The notes: a model not told the origin generated them from the sequence alone. A stretch of 64,000 nucleotides of DNA from Rattus norvegicus (GCF_036323735.1 NC_086025.1:110891688-110955687), one strand, 5' to 3'; shown: positions 1 through 11,765, numbered from the stretch's first letter. Numbers and translations are program-made.

Positions 1-85
1 AAACTAAGAGAAACAGGATCATTTCATCACTCAATAGCACAGAAGGGGCAGCCCAGGCAGGAACTGCCAAGAGTACTGAAAGAAA

Positions 86-173
86 GGCTGGGGCTAAAGC
101 TCAGTGACACAACACTCTAGCATCCCCAAGGCCCAGTTCAATCCCCAGCACTGTAAACACCACAACACAAAAC
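86..173 (+). mobile_element. old ID/B4-type SINE fragment
   Basis: It has a tRNA-like head (GGCTGGGGCTAAAGCTCAG), a degenerate B-box region (GTTCAATCCCCAGCA) and an A/C-rich tail. It is diverged from the young ID copies. The following stretch to about 486 is unique, with a short G-run near 341-348. Confidence 0.6.
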
Positions 174-486
174 CCTAAGACTCTCGGGGAACAGTCTGTT
201 ATAGAACATGATAATGTATAATCTCAAAATACCTTTCCACAAAAAAAATAACCAACTATAAGAGAGGAAACAGTGAATTTATGTGGAAACACTTGGCAGA
301 TTTCAACTTTACAAGGTAATCTTAATGTTATTACTGGTTGGGGGGGGGACACAGGGAGACATGGATCAAAGGTAGCAAGAAGAACACAGAACCTTCTCTT
401 CCCTATTCCCGACAAAATAAACTAACCATCCTCAGGAAGAAGCTGAAGAACTCAAATCTAAATTCCTCAAAAATATCAAGGACATA

Positions 487-793
487 GGCCAATGAGATGG
501 TTCAGCGGGTGAAAGAGTCTAAGTGACCTAAGTTTCAACCTCAAGATTCATTTAGTAGGAAAGAACCAACCCCTGCAGTTTATCATCTGACCTCCACATT
601 TGTACTGTGGCAGGTGATCCTGGAGCTTACTGGCCAGTCGGCCTAGCCTAGTTGGGGAGCTCCAGGTCAATGAGAGAACCTATGGCTAAAAAATAAAAAA
701 GTCAATGTGGACAGCCCCTAAGAGACAATACTCAAGGCTGACCGCAATCCTCCATATGTATGCACACACATGCACATACGCGCGCACGCGCAC

Positions 794-796
<3 letters not shown>
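487..796 (+). mobile_element. B3-type SINE
   Basis: A diverged B2/B3 head (GAGATGGTTCAGCGGGTGAA) is followed by the CTGACCTCCACAT region and a CA/CG-rich tail typical of B3 elements. It runs directly into a GA microsatellite. Confidence 0.65.

Positions 797-842
<46 letters not shown>
797..842. repeat. (GA)n microsatellite
   Basis: About 22 uninterrupted GA units grow from the tail of the preceding B3-type SINE. Confidence 0.95.
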
Positions 843-847
<5 letters not shown>

Positions 848-3636
848 TATGCATGCCTGACTGGAATATCTATCCTCCTGCTCTATCCTCTTCAGAGTTA
901 TTCTCAGACCTGACAGGCTGCTTGGATTCCACTAACAAATCTCTCCCCTAAATATTCAATTCCTTCGTATTTAACACTTTTAAATCCCAAACATTCACAA
1001 AGTTAATTTGGCTCTGTTTGGAGGCAGATCCATCAGTAAAATCTAATATATTTGTTTTTATGTTTTCAACAATGTGGGCTATAAAAATGCAACATTTCTC
1101 TCTTATGTTCCAGGAGCCCCAGAAGATTAAGGGAGCAGCAGCAAACAGCCCACACAGAGTTCACTGTATATTCTGCAGCACATAACACTTCGGCATCCAT
1201 TTTATCTGGCAGCAGAAAGAGATATATGTTAGGGCCCTACAATTATCCCTGTAGAGAGGCACACCGAAGGGAATGTAGGCATAACAGCTACAATAATGGC
1301 AACACAAATAGCCATCGTACTTAGAGCCAAGCATGCCAAGGGCTTTAAAACACCCACATCCCTAATGCTACCCTCTCCTTCCCTCCATGCAGGTGGGCCA
1401 ATTCTGTTCCATTCTTTTCCAGCCCACATAAGTTCAAAGGAAAAGACAATCTGCTGCCAGGAACAAGAAGCAAAGAAAGCCACTGTACTTCTGAACACAA
1501 AAGACCAAAAAGCAAAGGTCCTAAGTCTCCAACCGAATGAGCTGCCATTTCCCACCTCCCTAGCCCTTTCTGACATCTACCCTGCCCCTGAATGCCTTAG
1601 AAACCCCCTTCCTTCACCATTCCTCAGATACCTTGTCCCTCACTGCAGCGTGAGCACTACTGGCATCCCCGCTCTACAGGGCAGGGTTGTCCTCTCCTCC
1701 ACCCGGATCCTCACAAGCACCTACAGATGGTGCTAAGGGCAGCAGTACAAAACAAAAATGTGCTAGAGCAATGCAAAAAGTGCTGAATAAACAGGGAAAT
1801 GGGTTGTGGAATGAAAAGGATTGGCAGTAATCTGGGGTGCTAGAGACAGAACTATCAGCACAGAAACCATATTAACTCAAGTCTACACTGAAAAATTGTT
1901 GTGGTGAGCATATTTATATAAGAAAATTGGCTCTTAACAGTCTTTGACAAAGAACTTTAGAATAAAAGATAAAGCTAAGAGCATCACTTACTTTAAAAAA
2001 AAAAACTACTCATATTGTTATATTCTCAAGCACAAAGCAGAGGTGTGCATCCTACAAAATGACAGGCCTCCCATCCAGCTCTGGTTCCAGCAGCACCAGG
2101 GATCCCCTCACCCTCACCAAGAGCACCTGGCCTGCGAGTGCTACCTGAGAAGAGCTATCCCTACCACCACCAGCTCTAAACTCCATGCTGTGCCAGACAA
2201 CCTTCCCTACTGAGTACTGAGTACACTATAGTACTCTGTCTGCATTCTCAGTCGCACTTTTGCTTAACATGCTTTTCCCTCCAAACTAAGGCACAGCTGT
2301 TACTTTAGGGACGCACCTTTACCAAATTTTATGTAACAGGGCATCAGAGCTAAAAGCAACCACAGAAATAGCCTCCCTCAACCCTGCACAGCAGGTGGGG
2401 AACAGGTCTCAGAGTCAAAGACTACAACCCCAACCCTGAACAGCAGACAGGAAACAGGTCACAGAGTCAGAGGCTACAAATAACCAGAAATGACAAAGCT
2501 GTACCTGATTTGCCCAGCAGTGCTCAGCACCCTGACATGCACTGAGCCAGGTGAGCACAAACCCCTCATGGGAAAGCTGCAACCAAGGCCCACAACATCC
2601 TGCTTCAATATCCAGGCACACTTCTTCATCTCTGACACCAGCCTTGAGTTCCCAGCATGACTTCTAACTACTCTAAAAACTATACATTTTTTAAGCTAGT
2701 TTAAAAAAATACTCCCTCTTCCATGAACTGGGGGTTGGGGTGGCTTGGAATGAATCAATGGAGAGGAAGTGGGTGAGGTAAATACAGTCCTCTTATGAAA
2801 TCCTTTAAAAATAACACTGAAATTTTAGATTTAAATTAAAACATCCCTCTTTATCCATTCAGAGTCCCTTCCAATACTTTTTAAATTAACCAATCTTTAC
2901 TTAATGACAATCCTTTCTGGAATTTTCCCAAGAGTAACTTAGAAAACCATCAGGAAGCCTGACCCTTCCCCTTTTTTGTGGCCTCATAAGCTAATGGCAT
3001 CATAAAACCCAGCCAAGTTTTGAAATGCATATTCCTAAGCCCGATCCAAACAGTCCTGGTTTCACTGGTCTGGTGAGGTAGAGCTGGCCTAAGGCCTGTA
3101 ATTTTTTAAGGTCCTAAGGAGGCTCTAATGCACAGCCAGCAAAGGCAGAAACCCTCCACCGACACCTCAGATGTTCATCATCGGTCATTACCTACACTAA
3201 CATTACCAGCTGTTCTGCGCTTGTAAACTACGAGCTGCGGTGCAGTAAGGCAGAGGAGCTCCAGACAGAAGGCCCACTGGACGCGCTAGGGCAAGTCTGT
3301 CTGTAGAGTTCCAAAGCTCATTGATAACAAATGGCCAGCATCCTACCAAACTGAAAGAACACATCAGGAGAAAGGGCCACAAGGGAGGTTTTTCACTCAA
3401 ACATCTAGTTTTTACTTTTTCTTTTCTTTTCTTTTCTTTTTTCTTTAAAACCAAGAACCCAAATGGTCTTTCTGCATCAAAAATAGCTTCTTGTGGTACA
3501 TGTACAAACCCAACCCCAACAAGGTACAAGAATACGCCATGCATTCATGCGATCTCCTATACATGCTAACTCCTGTCTGCAATAGCTTTATCTTGTCCCC
3601 AGAGAAAACTATTCATCTTTCAAAAACCCTTCAACC
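843..3636. other. mostly unique intronic sequence
   Basis: No gene is seen. Around 1285-1400 there is a faint MIR-like stretch. A pyrimidine tract of TTTTC units lies at about 3411-3447. Open frames here, up to 146 codons on the plus strand at 1296-1736, have no recognisable domain and lie in an intron on the opposite strand. Confidence 0.5.
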
Positions 3637-3749
3637 GTTGGGGATTTAGCTCAGTGGTAGAGCGCTTGCCTAGGAAGCGCAAGGCCCTGGGTTCGGTCCC
3701 CAGCTCCGAAAAAAAAAAAAAAAAAAAGAACCAAAAAAAAAAAAAAAAC
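3637..3749 (+). mobile_element. ID element (AGGAAG/GAACC type)
   Basis: A full ID body carries A box (TAGCTCAGTGG) and B box (GGTTCGGTCCC), ends CAGCTCCG and has a long A tail interrupted by GAACC. Target-site duplication AAAACCCTTCAACC is at about 3623-3636 and 3750-3763. It is antisense to Rbfox2. Confidence 0.95.
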
Positions 3750-3837
3750 AAAACCCTTCAACCACTTCCTTTAAGTGATCCATTCAACAACCACTGAGAT
3801 CTGCCACATGGAAGGTATGAACTGAAGTTTAAAACCA

Positions 3838-4962
3838 CACTCATAATGGTATAGAAACAGACACGTTGATCAATAGAATTGAACTGAAGACCCTGAAATA
3901 AACCCACACACCTATGGATAGCTGACTTTTGACAAAAGAAGGCAAAACCATACAATGGAAAAAGAAAACATCTCCAACCAATGGTGGTCTAACTGGACGT
4001 CTGCATGCAGAAGATTGCAAATAGATCCATATCTATCACCTGCACAAAACTCAAGTCCAAGTGGATCAAGGACCTCAACATAAAACCACATACAGTAAGT
4101 CTAATAGAACAGAAAGAGGGGGGCTGGAGAGATGGCTCAGTGGTTAAGAGCACTGACTGCTCTTCCAGAGGTCCTGAGTTCAAATCCCAGCAACCACATG
4201 GTGGCTTGCAACCATCTATAAGTAAAATAAATAAATCTTTAAAAAAAAAAAAAAAGAACAGAAAGAGGGGAGTAGCCTTGAACTCACTGGTACAGGAGAC
4301 AACTCCTGAACAGAACACTAGTGGCTCAGGCTCTAAGATCAACAACTGATAAATGGGACCTCGTGAAACTGAAAAGCTTCTGAATGGCAAAGGACAAGAT
4401 GGCAGCCTTCACACTGGGAAAGGATCTTCGCCAACCCTACATCTGACAGAGGACTAAAGAACTCAAGAAACTGAACACCAATAACCCAAACAACCCAATT
4501 ACAAGTGGGGCACAGATCGACACAGAGAATTCTCAACAGAACAATCCTGAATGGCCAAGAAGCAGTTTAAAACATGTTCAAAGCCCACAACCAAATGCAA
4601 ACCAAAACAACAAGTAAATTCTATCTTACGCCAGTCAGAATGGCTAGGATCAAAAACTCAAGTGATAGCACATGCTGGTGAGGGTATGGATGGAGCAAGG
4701 GAACACTTCTCCATTGCTGGTGGGAGTGCAAACTTAACTTGTACAACCCACTCTGGAAATCAATTTGGCTGTTTCTCAGAAAACTGGAAATAGTTCTATC
4801 TCAAGACCCAGCTACTATACACCACTCCTGGGCATATACCTGAAAGACGCCCCACCATCCCACAAGGACACTTGCTCAACTGTGTTCACAGCAGCTTTAT
4901 TTCGTAATAGCCAGAAACTGGAAACAACCTAGATGTCCCTAAACTGAGGAATGAATAAAGGG
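3838..4962 (+). mobile_element. 5'-truncated L1 (ORF2 3' part), B2 nested inside
   Basis: The sequence matches the rodent L1 ORF2 C-terminal coding region in sense on the plus strand. It includes the GGATCAAGGACCTC, GCCAGTCAGAATGGC, GGGCATATACC and GCCAGAAACTGGAAACAACC landmarks in the expected order. Frames are broken by substitutions and by a B2 insertion at 4122-4254, so it is non-functional. It ends in a purine-rich stretch (about 4955-5035). The 5' limit is approximate. Confidence 0.85.
4122..4254 (+). mobile_element. B2 SINE nested in L1, internally deleted
   Basis: A B2 head (GGCTGGAGAGATGGCTCAG) and the CAACCACATGGTGGC region are present, but the middle of the 3' half is missing before ATAAATAAATC and the A tail. 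A perfect 16-bp duplication AGAACAGAAAGAGGGG flanks it at 4106-4121 and 4255-4270, so it jumped into the L1 after the L1 was fixed. Confidence 0.95.
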
Positions 4963-5035
4963 AGAAAGGGAGGGAGAGAGGGAGGGAGAGAGAGAAGCGT
5001 GGGGGGGGGGTAAGAAAAAGGGGGGGAAGCACTCT
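4955..5035. repeat. purine-rich GGGA/GA tract with G-run
   Basis: An AGGGAGGGAGAG-type tract is followed by GTGGGGGGGGGG. It marks the end of the L1. Confidence 0.85.
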
Positions 5036-5046
5036 CTTGTGCGCAC

Positions 5047-5149
5047 TGGAACTATGTAGACCATGCTGGCTTCGAATTCACAGTTCTCAATGTCTCTGTC
5101 TCCCAAGTGATGGGACTAAAGGAGTGCACCACCACCAGGCCTGGATCAT
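5047..5149 (-). mobile_element. B1 SINE fragment
   Basis: It reads on the minus strand. ACTATGTAGACCATGCTGGC and CCCAAGTGATGGGACTAAAGG are the complements of the B1 middle and head. The stretch 5150-5640 is unique apart from a 34-bp repeat at 5460-5493. Confidence 0.7.
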
Positions 5150-5459
5150 AATGACTACTTTTTAATAAATTAAATTTTAAAATATGGATGAGAAAGTAAA
5201 AATTCCTAATTGGTAGCAGTAATCACAACCCCAGCTTAAGAAGCCAAGAACAATGAAGCAGAGTTGTTCCTGTCACCTATGGGATTGTAGGCAAATCCTT
5301 CTTTGTAAGACAGGCAAACCTAGACACAAGAGGCAGAGAGGCAATCGGATCCGAGTTCAAGTCCATCTGGAAAAAACAAAACAACCAAACGGCCAAACCA
5401 CAAAAGAAATATCAGCCAAAGGGCTAAAAGGATAGACATCTCTCCTTTTCGTAGAAAGA

Positions 5460-5493
5460 GTTACTTTCCACTATCAGGAGGCACAACAAGGTA
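5460..5493. repeat. 34-bp direct repeat, copy 1
   Basis: It starts GTTACTTTCCACTATC and ends CAACAAGGTA. It is repeated with a single 1-base indel at 7107-7141 in the same orientation. It does not belong to any SINE I recognise. Confidence 0.9.
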
Positions 5494-5640
5494 TTATGTG
5501 GTATCACACAGAGGTACCATGAAGTACACAGACAGGGACTTCATAAAACTGAAGTTAAAGGTTGCTGTCTACACAGCTGCAGATTATTCCTCGTAAGAAT
5601 GGGAGCTGCTGTGTGGAGAAAACAAGAAATGCAATTTTCA

Positions 5641-5766
5641 CCAGGCATGAAGGCACACTCCTTTAATCTCAGCATTCAGGGAATATAGACAGGAGTTTCA
5701 GGGCCAGCCTCAGATACATAGTAAATTCAAGACCAGCCTGGCCTACATGAGACCCTACCTTAAATT
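5641..5766 (+). mobile_element. B1 SINE
   Basis: Diverged B1: CCTTTAATCTCAGCATTCAGG at the head and GACCAGCCTGGCCTACATGAGACCCTACCTTAAA towards the tail. Confidence 0.75.
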
Positions 5767-5810
5767 TCCTAGCTATATTCCATGTGCATGCACACACGCA
5801 CACATGCATG

Positions 5811-5811
<1 letters not shown>

Positions 5812-5870
<59 letters not shown>
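5812..5870. repeat. (CA)n microsatellite with CG start
   Basis: About 25 CA units are preceded by ACGCGCGCA and several CATGCA steps. The alternating purine-pyrimidine run could adopt Z-form. Confidence 0.95.
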
Positions 5871-5871
<1 letters not shown>

Positions 5872-5894
5872 CACATGAGCTTTCCCCAGTTCTT

Positions 5895-5996
5895 TTTTTT
5901 TTTTTTTTGGTTCTTTTTTTCGGAGCTGGGGACCGAACCCAGGGCCTTGCGCTTCCTAGGTAAGTGCTCTACCACTGAGCTAAATCCCCAGCCCCT
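5895..5996 (-). mobile_element. ID element (AGGAAG/GAACC type)
   Basis: Full ID in reverse orientation, therefore sense to Rbfox2. The tail carries GAACC. Duplication CCAGTTCTTT lies on both sides (about 5886-5895 and 5997-6005). It has the ACTTACCTAGG variant. Confidence 0.95.
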
Positions 5997-6037
5997 CCAG
6001 TTCTTTAACAACAAATCCAATGTCTAAAACATTAGTT

Positions 6038-6252
6038 GAGGCTGAGGATGTGGCTGAGTTGATAGAGTGTTCCTCTAGCATGAGATGTGTGTGGCCCTGG
6101 GCTTAATCCACAACACTACATAATGTGGTCTGGTAGTAATACCAACACTCAGGAAGTGGAGGCAGGAAGATGAGAACTTCAAGGTCATCCTTGGGAGCTA
6201 CACAATGAGTTCAAAATAATTATGAACTACATGAGACCTATCCTAAAAGCAA
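6038..6252 (+). mobile_element. B4-type SINE (ID head plus B1 tail)
   Basis: A tRNA-like ID-type head (GGCTGAGGATGTGGCTGAG) is joined to a B1-like half (CACTCAGGAAGTGGAGGCAGG), the B4 arrangement. Confidence 0.75.
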
Positions 6253-6362
6253 AACCAAAAACAAACAAATGAAAGTGGTTAGTCAAACAGTCTCCCATGC
6301 AGGAGTCAATCTACTGCTATAGAGTGGACTGCCCCTAGCCACATCATCCCTAAAGTCTTTCT

Positions 6363-6419
6363 TTCTTTTTTTTTTTTCCTTCTGCAGCAAAGCGTTTATT
6401 GCATCTTGAAGAGGAGAGC
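6363..6419 (-). mobile_element. 57-bp retroposed RNA 3' end with poly(A)
   Basis: Read on the minus strand, 41 bases containing AATAAA are followed by TTTGCTGCAGAAGG and an A-rich tail. A perfect 15-bp duplication CCCTAAAGTCTTTCT flanks it at 6348-6362 and 6420-6434. A polyadenylation signal about 16 bases before the tail shows it derives from a polyadenylated RNA. The tail end resembles the R region of IAP-class LTRs, but the source is not proven. Confidence 0.8.
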
Positions 6420-6434
6420 CCCTAAAGTCTTTCT

Positions 6435-8307
6435 AGTACTGAGTCCAAGGTCTACACAGGTCTTCAACAAAAATCAGCAACAGGGAGTAACAGGGCTATA
6501 GAACAAAAAAGACCAAACCCCTGTCAAATGTCTGATGAGGCCCCAGGAAAATCACTGTCACTGCTCAGTAGGCAACAAAGTTGTCACCAGAAAAGGAAGT
6601 CGACCATGGACTGTTCCAATTTTGCCCACCTGTGCTCAACATGCATCTACTCTAGGTAATCAGGTGCTCAAACAGGCACAACCCAGGTACACAGACACAG
6701 TACGCACCACACAGGACAAGGAAGAAATCAATCACACTTCAGACTGGCAAATGTCCCAAAGGCACAGCAGGAATGTGATATGAACAGCGGGATGGAGAAG
6801 AATGAATAATTCAGACTCCTGATTCACTTAACCAAGTCCTGTCATGACAAGCTAAGCACCGTGGCTAGTGTGAGCTCCCTCAGCGAAAAGCAACAGAACT
6901 GCCCTCTAATAGACAGCCAACTGCGGCTGCTGTGGGAGTGGGAGAAGAGTGTTTTTCTGAATGCTAACATCATAAATGACCAAACCTGAAAGTAAGAAGT
7001 GTTACCATTCCGTTGTGTAAAAAAGAAAGAATGCATGTACTTCACTCATACCCATCTTCTAAGAATGCCTCCAGGGGGACTCGCTCTTCAAACCTAGACA
7101 CAAAGGGTTACTTTCCACTATCAGGAGGCACAAACAAGGTACTAGCATTAACATCTATCTGCAAGCTGGCAAGGCCCACCCCTGGCTTATGAGCACCCCA
7201 ACTACTGTTAACCAAAACCCCCAGGCCTGTTGAGATTAGAGATCCAGTTATAGCTGGAGCATTAGTCACCAGTCTTAGACTGGTGAGTGGGGTTATATAA
7301 AGATTAAAAAAAAAAAAAGCCCACTACATAAGTGATATAGGGCAGAAAACTGGTGAGCAGTCCATTTCTACAAGACAGTGACCACTTTGACATCTTAACT
7401 TTCACTTTTGTTTGTTAATGACAACAGGAGACTATTCAAAATGGTTCAAGTGCTTCAACCTCTCAAAGGTGTAATACTGATTGATGCAGATAACTCTTAC
7501 CAACTTGCATATGTGAAATGCTACTTGTAAACAACATACCAAGAACATTTGGCTTCTGAATGCCACAACAATAATGTCACAGCACTGCAGCAATCAAGGA
7601 CGAAGAACGAATCTGGATACACTTCAAATCCCGAGACTCTAAAGAGATCGAGTTCTATAGCAAAGAGCAGATCCTAACCACTGCACTAGCCAAGGGCAAG
7701 AAATGTATCTTGTCAAGCAACTAATGACACAAATACATGTACTTAGTGTGAGCTCATCTTTTTTGAAACCATTGTGAAAATTAACCTGATTCCCCAAAGT
7801 TATCAACAGACATAAAGAACTTCTCAAAATTCAAAGACTGATTGGGAAATAGTTCAGTCCTAAAAGCAAAGAAAGAGCATTAAAATGAAAAAGTAATTAA
7901 ATAAAACCTGCTTTCTGATGATAACCAATCGTCCTATTTACATCCAGCCAGCGTCTAGGGAATGAATCTGCCAGTCCATTATACAGAGTGTAAAACACAA
8001 CCACAGCGACTCAACCCTCAGAGCCCTTTAGAGAAGACAAAGGATGAGAACTTGTTCAAAGTGTTGCAGATCAACACCCAAGATCTATAAAGCAAACTCC
8101 TAAGAGTCTTAAACAGAAAAGAGCCCGGAACTTCCAAATGCTTAATGGCGGCTGCACCTAGAAACCCCTGCTCTTTCTTTCAGGGGAAAAACAAAAAACA
8201 AAAACAAAACCACTGATGATGACCTCCAAAACACTGGAAAATGGGTTGACAGCCTTCCCAAAACAAAACAAAATTGACTCTGTCACTCATGTGGTGACAC
8301 TGAGACA
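6435..8307. other. unique intronic sequence
   Basis: No gene or clear repeat is seen. It contains the second copy of the 34-bp direct repeat (7107-7141) and an A12 run near 7305-7317. Open frames are below 85 codons and have no recognised motif. Confidence 0.5.
7107..7141. repeat. 34-bp direct repeat, copy 2
   Basis: Same sequence as 5460-5493 with one extra A (CACAAACAAGG here, CACAACAAGG there). The flanks on either side do not align by eye. Confidence 0.9.
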
Positions 8308-8309
8308 AA

Positions 8310-8456
8310 AGTTTGGTTTTTTAAATATAGGCTCTCATGTACTCCAGACTAGCCTCAAATGTAACACTGGCTGGCCTGGAACTCAATTTGTAGACCAGGT
8401 TGGCCTCAAAGTCATAGCGATCAGCCTGTCTCTGTTGTGTCATCATACCCAGCCCA
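8310..8456 (-). mobile_element. B1 SINE
   Basis: Complement of B1 with CTGGCCTGGAACTCAATTTG and AGACCAGGTTGGCCTC. The stretch 8457-8866 is unique with no feature seen. Confidence 0.75.
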
Positions 8457-8866
8457 GAAAAATATGTTTTAAAGCTCTTTATATAACACTAATAAGCCCT
8501 CCCATTTTGAGGAACGTTGATTGAAAAACAAACCTTAAAGCAAACTAGTCATCGATAGAAACAAGGTGCTTTGTCTGAGGTGAACATTAATAGGCAGTTT
8601 TGGCCTTTGACACTGAACTAGTTATCTCCAGCACAGGAACCAAATACAACATATCACTTACCCCAAAGATCTGGAATGGATGTGTTCTATACAAAAGGGA
8701 TTCTTGTCTATCCAACCATTAGCCATTTAACAGGAGGGCTTACTGTTCACCGGGTGCTATGCTGGATACTAGGGAAAATGATCAAGCAGGGGGCCTATTT
8801 ACCCTAAGGAACTCAGTGTGGACTATATTAAAATAAGCAGGCATTTTATAGCATACTCTGCTCTAG

Positions 8867-9178
8867 TTTAGATCTTAAGTGTCCCCAAATCACATGTCCA
8901 GAGCTTGGTCCCTAGTAAGAAGCATTACTGGAAGGTGCTAGAACTGGCCCTAGTGGAAGGTCACTGGGAGTAGACCTTGGCCTGCCTTTCTCTCTTTCTC
9001 ATCTCACTGCCATAGTGAACAGGCCTTCTATACCACACACTCTCAGCACAATGTTCTGGCCACCACGTGCCCAAAGCAGCAGGACCAAGGGCCATGAACT
9101 GAAATGCCTGACATCTTTTCTCCTTTGAGAGATGATTATCTTGGATAATTTGCCCCCATAATGGAAAGCTGACACCAG
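8867..9178 (+). mobile_element. MaLR-type LTR copy
   Basis: Recognisable strings are TAGATCTTAAGTGTCCCC, CCCTAGTGGAAGGTCA, GGACCAAGGGCCATGAACTGAAA and the end AATGGAAAGCTGACACCA. They appear in the order of rodent ERVL-MaLR solo LTRs. The family name is from memory and may be wrong. Confidence 0.5.
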
Positions 9179-9180
9179 GG

Positions 9181-10204
9181 CAACAGATGCTAGACAGGAA
9201 GGGTACAAAGTGTGATGGCACTAATCAGGAGAGTTCCCAGCTTCCTTGGCCATTGCTGAGAAGACCCAATGAAAACTGGTCCGTAAACTGCAGGCTCAGA
9301 AATCAGAGTCAGCCATGGAAGGCAGAAGAGCTCTTACAGAGAGAGTTTAAAGCATTCTGTGTGGGAGTCAGAGGACGTACACAGTCACCACTGAAACACT
9401 AAGGGCTGGGGAGTGGTCACAGCTATTTTTCAGAAGGGTCAACTCTACAGTGCAATGACAGGGAATAAAAGCATCATTTCTGAAGCTACAAGCAGTAACT
9501 GCGAACTGAACACAGAGTGGTATTGGTCCCTGAGTTACACACTGGTAGGATTCTGCCACTGAAAACAGACGAGGAGCATCTAGTTCTACAATGCAGGATC
9601 CGCAGTGGCTACAAAGTAATGAAGTACAGATATTAGTGCACAGAACACAGGCAAGCCACAAAAATAAACCAACTTGGAAATTGTTGTCATACAGATAAAT
9701 AAAGCTATAAACAGATATGTTTGCCCAAACAGAGCATATGTAATAATGCAGAGAAAGGCCTGGAGTAGACCTTTTCCTGAGAGAACTGAGAAGTCGCAAC
9801 GGCAGGCAGACAGGGGACATTTCAAAGGACAGTGCCAGAGTAGTCAGTGGAAGCGAGGTACTGCAAGGACAAGAAGGCAGTCAGAATGGGAAACTCACTA
9901 GACTTAGCCACAGGGTAAACAGTGCCCCCTCCTCTCCCTCTTACTCCTCTCTTACTCCTCTCTTGCTCTTCCTCTTCTCATGCCCTCTTTGTCCCTGTCC
10001 CTTCTCTCCCCAACCTACTCTTTTCCCCCCATACGCCCATGGCTGGCCTTTCCTCACTTCTTCTACTCTTTCATTAAACCTTTCCACATGGAACCATGTT
10101 GGCTTGGTGTGCTCTGTCTGAACTCGAGCAGAGATTTAAACCCTAACAGGTTATACTGGAGAAAAACAGTAGTAGCTGAGGTTTAAAAACACAGAGACTC
10201 TAGC
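9181..10204. other. unique sequence with a possible LTR 3' remnant
   Basis: From about 9905 a pyrimidine-rich stretch (CTCTTACTCC repeats) leads to ATTAAA at 10073-10078 and GGCTTGGTGTGCTCTGTC, which looks like the polyadenylation end of a rodent LTR. The rest is unique, with no gene seen. Confidence 0.4.
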
Positions 10205-10345
10205 AGCCGCATGGTGGTGGCACATGCCTTTTATCCCAGCAGAGGCAGGCAGGACCTCTCTTTGTAAGTTTGAGGCCAACCTGGTCTACAATGCAAGTTC
10301 CAGCATAGCCAGAGCTACACAGAGAAACCCTGTCTCAAAAGTAAA
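10205..10345 (+). mobile_element. B1 SINE
   Basis: Nearly full-length B1: GCATGGTGGTGGCACATGCC, CAACCTGGTCTACAATG, then GAGAAACCCTGTCTCAAAA. Confidence 0.85.
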
Positions 10346-11765
10346 CAACAACAAAGACTGTATCGAGTTCAAATGGGCAAACAGGCACTGCAAGAAGGTG
10401 AAGGAGGCGGCTGTAGAAGGGAGAGTATCGACAGGAGCTGAAGTGACAACAGTCATGAGACAGAACATGGTAGATTTTATCCATTCTGTTCAGTTAATGA
10501 AACAGAAAGACAGGCCAAAAAAAAAAAAAAAAAATCCAGAAGACCCAGGAGCATTTACTGCAGGAGAAATGGGGCAAAAAGAAGGAGGACAAGACACATG
10601 TGTGGGCTGTGAGGTAATTCCAGGGACAAGAACTCAAAACCTAAGATCTAAGTGAAAAGGGATAAAGCAGCAGGAGTCCTGGTCAAGGAAAGGCTGGAAC
10701 CATGAGGGCAGAGGCAGGTGGACATATGACCTGGGCAGCATTTGCAGGATACAACCAAGAAGCTGTGTAAGCAAAGAGCGATGACCAGCAATGTGAACAT
10801 GCTGAGAGGAGAACAAAGCCTGGTGTTTCTCAGACACTGGAGGCATGATGGCTGCTGGCTTCAAGTATCTGAAGCCAAGATGAAGCAGACTTAATGAAAG
10901 GACTTTGTAACCTTTTCAAAAATGAAATAGCTCCAGCCTACAAAGCCAGACCTTAAAATAGGTGCAGAGGAGACTACAGTCAGTAAGATGATAAATCTTC
11001 CCAGAGGCACTGGAGGCTCCTAAAATAATGCCCCAACTCCAAGAGCTACAAGTTGTTTGTGTTTTAAATGGGGGCAGGATTGGTAAGACAAACAAGTGGA
11101 TTCTGCCCCAGGGTAGAGGGCTCAGGGATGTCTAGTGGAAAAGGAAGGGGGTCAGGGGGGGCAGATCCTCACCTCCCTTTATAGGAGCACCCACTGCAAG
11201 GACAGGACCCTCTGAAAGAAACAGGGCTTAGTTAAAGAGGAGCAGGTCTGAGCCAGTAAAGAGACTCCCTCTGCACAGCAGGAAAGTGGACAAGAGCCAC
11301 TGAAGATTAGAAAAGGCCTGAGAAGGGGACCTGGGCCAGGCCTCCTGTAGGCTGGCAGGAGCCCGCAGAGTTATACCCATGTGCACTGCAAGGTCCTTAA
11401 GGATTGTTTTGTGTGGGTTTTTTTCCCCTCTATTTGGCCAGATCAGACGACTCTCTAAATGGAGTCACTTATGGCCTAATAACATTTAGACTTCTGACAC
11501 CTTCAGCAGCAATGAGTAAACAGTAACTATCAGATAAACAAGGCTTTATTACTTCATGACTAAAGAGCTTTGGTGCCTTTAATGAATAATAAAGTAAATT
11601 AGTCAATGCTGCCAGCCTAATAATATGCAGAGATCCCCTGTACCACGGGCTGCAGTTGTCACATATTTTTAATTTCCACAGACCTATGAGGCACTGGAAG
11701 GAGGGAGACAGCACTGAGCCTGAAGAACTCTTCAGGAGCAAAGCCAGGTGGCTCTAAACTTTGCT
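10346..11765. other. unique sequence with a candidate regulatory block
   Basis: An A17 run lies at about 10518-10534. The block 11410-11710 is AT-rich, unique and dense in TAAT-type motifs (see findings). No gene is seen. Confidence 0.45.

Noticed and set aside
1296..1736. 146-codon plus-strand frame
   Set aside because: Overlaps a possible MIR trace and has no protein-like features.
4005..4793. L1 ORF2-like frames as genes
   Set aside because: Broken remnants of a 5'-truncated L1 interrupted by a B2.
5669..5869. Val/Cys-repeat frame
   Set aside because: Translation of the CA microsatellite.
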